A stretch of DNA of 38,875 bases from Rhodopirellula islandica (GTDB taxonomy: Bacteria > Planctomycetota > Planctomycetia > Pirellulales > Pirellulaceae), in assembly GCF_001027925.1 (NCBI RefSeq), contig NZ_LECT01000035.1:1-38875 (forward strand), given 5' to 3'. The position numbers and the translations under genes are program-made. Under the pieces are notes generated by a model, which was given only the letters and a program-made list of their open reading frames with translations, did not search any database and had not been told where the DNA came from. This document shows positions 37,026-38,875 of the stretch, piece by piece. The first letter of the stretch is position 1; each line of letters opens with the position of its first letter.

Positions 37026-37577
37026 TCAGTCAGGGAGCCTGCGGCGGAAGTTGGGGCGTTTCGCCTTGGGTAATTCTGCTTGATGTTCTTCCTGGTGCCG
37101 ACGTCGTTCGACCGGAGAGGCGTAGTAGGTCAGGTAGGTGTCATTGTCATCCACACATCGCCATTCCAGGCACTTGCCCGGCGCGTCGACCTTTTTCTCG
37201 CAAGCGGGCAGGATGTCCTGGTAGATCACCCGATACAGTTGGCGATCCGATAGATGGTCGGTGTAGGTGAGTTTGATGTTTTGAGAATGCAGTTGCTGGA
37301 TCGTTCGCTGCAGTTCCACCGACAACGCTGCATCATCCAGCGATTCAGGGGCGGGGATTTGCAGCGGTGGATCGAACCACTGGGCAATCGCGAGGGCAGG
37401 AGCTCGTTCCCAGGCCAGGATCGACGCCAGGTATTCGTTTTCCTTCTGAAGCGGCATGCTTCGCGTGGTCGGATCGTCGATGGAATCATCACGATATGGT
37501 TCCAGCTCGTCTCGCAGTCGAGCGTTGGTGAGAATCAAATCCACCTCGTCGATCATCGGCTGACTCGTTTCGCTCAT
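37026..37577 (-). CDS. Conserved-looking protein of unknown function
   Basis: 183 aa, ATG at 37577 (MSETSQPMIDEVDLILTNA). The sequence is soluble, acidic in the first half, and ends in a basic tail (AKRPNFRRRLPD). Seen: SMPLQKENEYLASILAWERAP, a probable helix with AIAQWFDPPLQIP, and a middle part SVELQRTIQQLHSQNIKL. A C-terminal segment ILPACEKKVDAPGKCLEWRC holds three Cys. There are no membrane segments, signal peptide or family I recognise. Composition and length make it a credible gene. It is convergent with the chelatase and borders the repeat-rich region. Confidence 0.65.
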   Translation of the reverse strand: MSETSQPMIDEVDLILTNARLRDELEPYRDDSIDDPTTRSMPLQKENEYLASILAWERAPALAIAQWFDPPLQIPAPESLDDAALSVELQRTIQQLHSQNIKLTYTDHLSDRQLYRVIYQDILPACEKKVDAPGKCLEWRCVDDNDTYLTYYASPVERRRHQEEHQAELPKAKRPNFRRRLPD

Positions 37578-37697
37578 GTTCTGATTACCCTTCGTCCTCT
37601 AGCAAAATCGCGTGACCGGGGCCCGTGCCCCGCACTCCGTTTGATTGGCGTCGATGCAACTCGCGGCGACACTCCCAAGCTATCCAGGCCAGCTCAT

Positions 37698-37718
37698 GAC
37701 TCAATCTGGAATTGAGTC
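37698..37718. repeat. Perfect 8-bp hairpin
   Basis: GACTCAAT and ATTGAGTC flank a 5-nt loop. It stands alone about 120 nt upstream of the 37577 gene start. It could be an operator or a structural repeat; no further support. Confidence 0.45.
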
Positions 37719-37892
37719 AAAACAGCGAAGTCGAGAGATTTTTGCCCAAACGTGTGTGTCTTGATCGCTACGAACGTCACGATTTACCACGTTTCACGCC
37801 ATTCGAGGCTTGCCGCTTCAACCTGCGAGCGCACCAAAAGTGCACGGTGGCATCTTGGGCATGGATGGCTCCGGAGGAGTCAGCGTCCGTAG

Positions 37893-37986
37893 CTCGGGGT
37901 GGAAGCCCCGGGACCAGCATGCCAGCAACACGACGGTGTCGCCCCGGATGGGGCCGTCCTGCTTCGCTCGGAGCGGAAACCCCGAG
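37893..37986. repeat. Composite inverted repeat, unit 1
   Basis: CTCGGGGT (37893-37900) pairs with ACCCCGAG (37979-37986). Inside are CGGGG/CCCCG (37895-37910) and GCCCC/GGGGC (37941-37954, 4-nt loop). The nested layout suggests a folded RNA or single-strand DNA hairpin element. Confidence 0.55.
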
Positions 37987-38009
37987 AGACCTCGAGCTCA
38001 CAACCCGAC

Positions 38010-38065
38010 GCGTGAGCGAGGGACCCACAGGCTCGTTGCATTGGCATGCGATCCCTCGCTCACGC
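38010..38065 (+). repeat. 14-bp inverted repeat followed by T run
   Basis: GCGTGAGCGAGGGA (38010-38023) and its exact complement TCCCTCGCTCACGC (38052-38065) enclose 28 nt, and five T follow. It resembles an intrinsic terminator on the plus strand in form, but no plus-strand gene feeds it; it is more likely part of the repeat family. Confidence 0.6.
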
Positions 38066-38070
38066 TTTTT

Positions 38071-38292
38071 GGAGTTGCGCTTTTTGCGGGAATGGCCAAC
38101 GGCCTCATTCAACATAGCCAGGGGCATCGCCCCTGGAGCAGAAGAACACGCACCCATTTTGGCCAACGGCCAAATTCAATTCAAAACGTGTGGGTTGATG
38201 TTGGCCGTTGGCCAACCAATTGTCCTTCGTTCTCGATCCCTGGGGCGATGCCCCTGGCTGCGATGACGAAGGCCGTTGGCCAACAAAACTCC
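38071..38292. repeat. Nested long imperfect palindrome, about 220 bp
   Basis: Left arm 38071-38136 and right arm 38238-38292 are imperfect complements with shared blocks GGCCAACGGCC and CCAGGGGCATCGCCCC. Each arm contains its own hairpin (38118-38136 and 38238-38257). Inside is a perfect 15-bp pair TTGGCCAACGGCCAA (38159-38173) and its complement (38201-38215). Small ORFs over it are artefacts. Confidence 0.75.
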
Positions 38293-38297
38293 AAAAC

Positions 38298-38345
38298 TCA
38301 CGCTTCGGGTTAGGATTCAATCAACAAGCCGTCACGCTTCGGGTT
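38298..38345 (+). repeat. 14-nt direct repeat TCACGCTTCGGGTT
   Basis: Two exact copies at 38298-38311 and 38332-38345. A second short direct repeat, ACAAGCCGTCAC, occurs at 38324-38335 and 38755-38766, on either side of the 21-bp inverted repeat. Confidence 0.6.
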
Positions 38346-38497
38346 GTGATGGGTGGTCTTGGCCGACTCTGACGTGCAAAAGTGCCTTTTTATACCCCAC
38401 AACTTCTGGGAGCCGTTTGCGTTGTAAATACAGGCGTTTCGAAGCCAAACATCCCTTGCCCAAGAACCATTCAGCAGGTACGCAGGTGTCATCGGGT

Positions 38498-38564
38498 ATG
38501 TGAGCCGTTGGCGTTAGCCACGGTTTTCACGCACAACCGGGGCTAACGCCCAAACGGCTCACAT
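38498..38564. repeat. Imperfect 26-28-bp inverted repeat
   Basis: ATGTGAGCCGTT-GGCGTTAGCC at 38498-38523 pairs with 38537-38564 (ends AACGGCTCACAT) with one bulge region and a loop of about 13 nt. From memory, GAGCCGTTGGCGTTAGCC-type repeats are common in Rhodopirellula intergenic DNA; this was not checked. Confidence 0.7.
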
Positions 38565-38613
38565 GATTGTGCTTGATCATTCCTGCCGACCTGCTTCGTG
38601 TTCGATCAGCGGA

Positions 38614-38673
38614 GATTAGTGTTCCCTTGGCCGCTCTGGCGGAACACTAATCCACTCTGATCGGACACTAATC
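38614..38673. repeat. Perfect 12-bp inverted repeat plus third half-site
   Basis: GATTAGTGTTCC (38614-38625) and GGAACACTAATC (38641-38652) enclose 15 nt; a third half-site GGACACTAATC follows at 38663-38673. Spacing suits a protein-binding array or a recombinase site as well as a hairpin. Confidence 0.65.
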
Positions 38674-38787
38674 TTTGGTGTTTCGAGTTGTGGGGTATAA
38701 AAAGGCAAGAGTGCCCATCCTCCATACGTTGAAACGTCTTTGAGGACTGAGTCGACAAGCCGTCACCATTTGGCGCTCTGATTCCGA

Positions 38788-38875
38788 ATGATGGAGGCCG
38801 CTCGCACGTTGCGTGACAAACTGCTTCTCACCGTGTTGTATGCAACCGGTTTGCGAGTCGCTGAGGTCGCCCGTT
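38788..38875 (+). CDS. Tyrosine recombinase (phage-integrase family), partial
   Basis: Translates from ATG 38788 as MMEAARTLRDKLLLTV, then LYATGLRVAEVAR, and runs off the window end. This is the start of the catalytic domain of XerC/integrase-type tyrosine recombinases, with the box I Arg in TGLR. An in-frame TGA lies at 38779-38781, so the usual ~80-100-residue N-terminal core-binding domain is not encoded in this frame. Either the gene starts here and is N-terminally short, or it is a 5'-truncated remnant. The rest of the active site (HxxR, Tyr) is outside the window. Confidence 0.65.
   Translation, partial: MMEAARTLRDKLLLTVLYATGLRVAEVAR

Larger units (their letters stand above)
38384..38706. 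repeat. 323-bp segment bounded by perfect 21-bp inverted repeats
   Basis: The left arm 38384-38404 (begins GCCTTTTTATACCCC) is exactly complementary to 38686-38706. The interior holds two further palindromes (38498-38564 and 38614-38652). No transposase is encoded inside, so it has the shape of a small non-autonomous element. Confidence 0.7.
37578..38787. other. Gene-poor, repeat-rich stretch
   Basis: About 1.2 kb with no convincing coding sequence. Frames such as 37712-38266, 37777-38166 and 38105-38320 translate palindromes and have no domain, start signal or gene-like composition. It holds at least seven inverted-repeat units and two short direct repeats (listed separately) and leads into a partial recombinase. 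Mobile or REP-like origin is inferred. Confidence 0.7.

Noticed and set aside
37777..38166. 129-aa minus-strand frame in the repeat region
   Set aside because: Translation of nested palindromes; no start signal or conserved feature.
38105..38320. 71-aa minus-strand frame over the long palindrome
   Set aside because: Same reason; the sequence is explained by inverted repeats.
37893..38706. Possible CRISPR array
   Set aside because: Repeats are mostly inverted and of different sequence, without regular unit length or spacers; no cas genes.

Overview
The window looks like chromosome from a planctomycete close to Rhodopirellula. The evidence is the content, not a database match: a 3552-residue secreted/membrane ORF ending in a PVC-type dehydrogenase plus cytochrome c module, a second giant secreted protein beside it, weak or absent Shine-Dalgarno sequences with several GTG/TTG starts, rnpA coupled to pyrimidine genes instead of rpmH, and a gene-poor stretch of nested palindromes of the kind seen in Rhodopirellula genomes. 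Coordinates include the stop codon.

Layout. 1-2.9 kb: a cysteine-desulfurase homologue without its catalytic Cys, a SET-domain protein and a Cys-rich secreted protein. 2.96-6.5 kb (minus): a flagellar basal-body operon, ATPase-like protein>flgB>flgC>fliE>fliF. 6.6-8.6 kb: a signal-peptidase-I-like protein with a Tat/lipoprotein-like N-terminus, convergent with a LexA that appears unable to self-cleave. 8.9-10.9 kb: uppP and a DUF368 (PopT-type) gene, divergent, both acting on undecaprenyl-phosphate recycling. 10.85-15.3 kb (minus): nadA>DUF423>pyrB>pyrC'>rnpA, joined by ATGA or TGATG overlaps; pyrC' has lost the dihydroorotase metal ligands. 15.4-31.7 kb (minus): a 1448-aa secreted protein, the 3552-aa giant protein (ATGA overlap) and a Cys-containing desulfurase. 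32.0-37.6 kb: small membrane protein, orphan PhoR-like histidine kinase, S41 protease, HMA-like metal-binding protein, CbiX-type chelatase and an unknown protein. 37.6-38.8 kb: no convincing gene, dense inverted and direct repeats, then the start of a tyrosine recombinase that runs off the window.

The best candidate for something undescribed is the 3552-aa ORF. It reads like three exported proteins fused in one frame. Each internal junction has membrane segments followed by a signal-peptide-like stretch ending in Ala-Gln, as in the N-terminus of the upstream gene. It may be a bacterial polyprotein cut by signal peptidase, or a recent fusion. Several other genes are degraded relatives of enzymes (Cys-less desulfurase, LexA without cleavage site or Lys, metal-less dihydroorotase, ATPase without Asn), so homology-only annotation would mislabel them.

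No tRNA, rRNA, CRISPR array or complete insertion sequence was recognised. Bases 1-114 hold no feature I can support.
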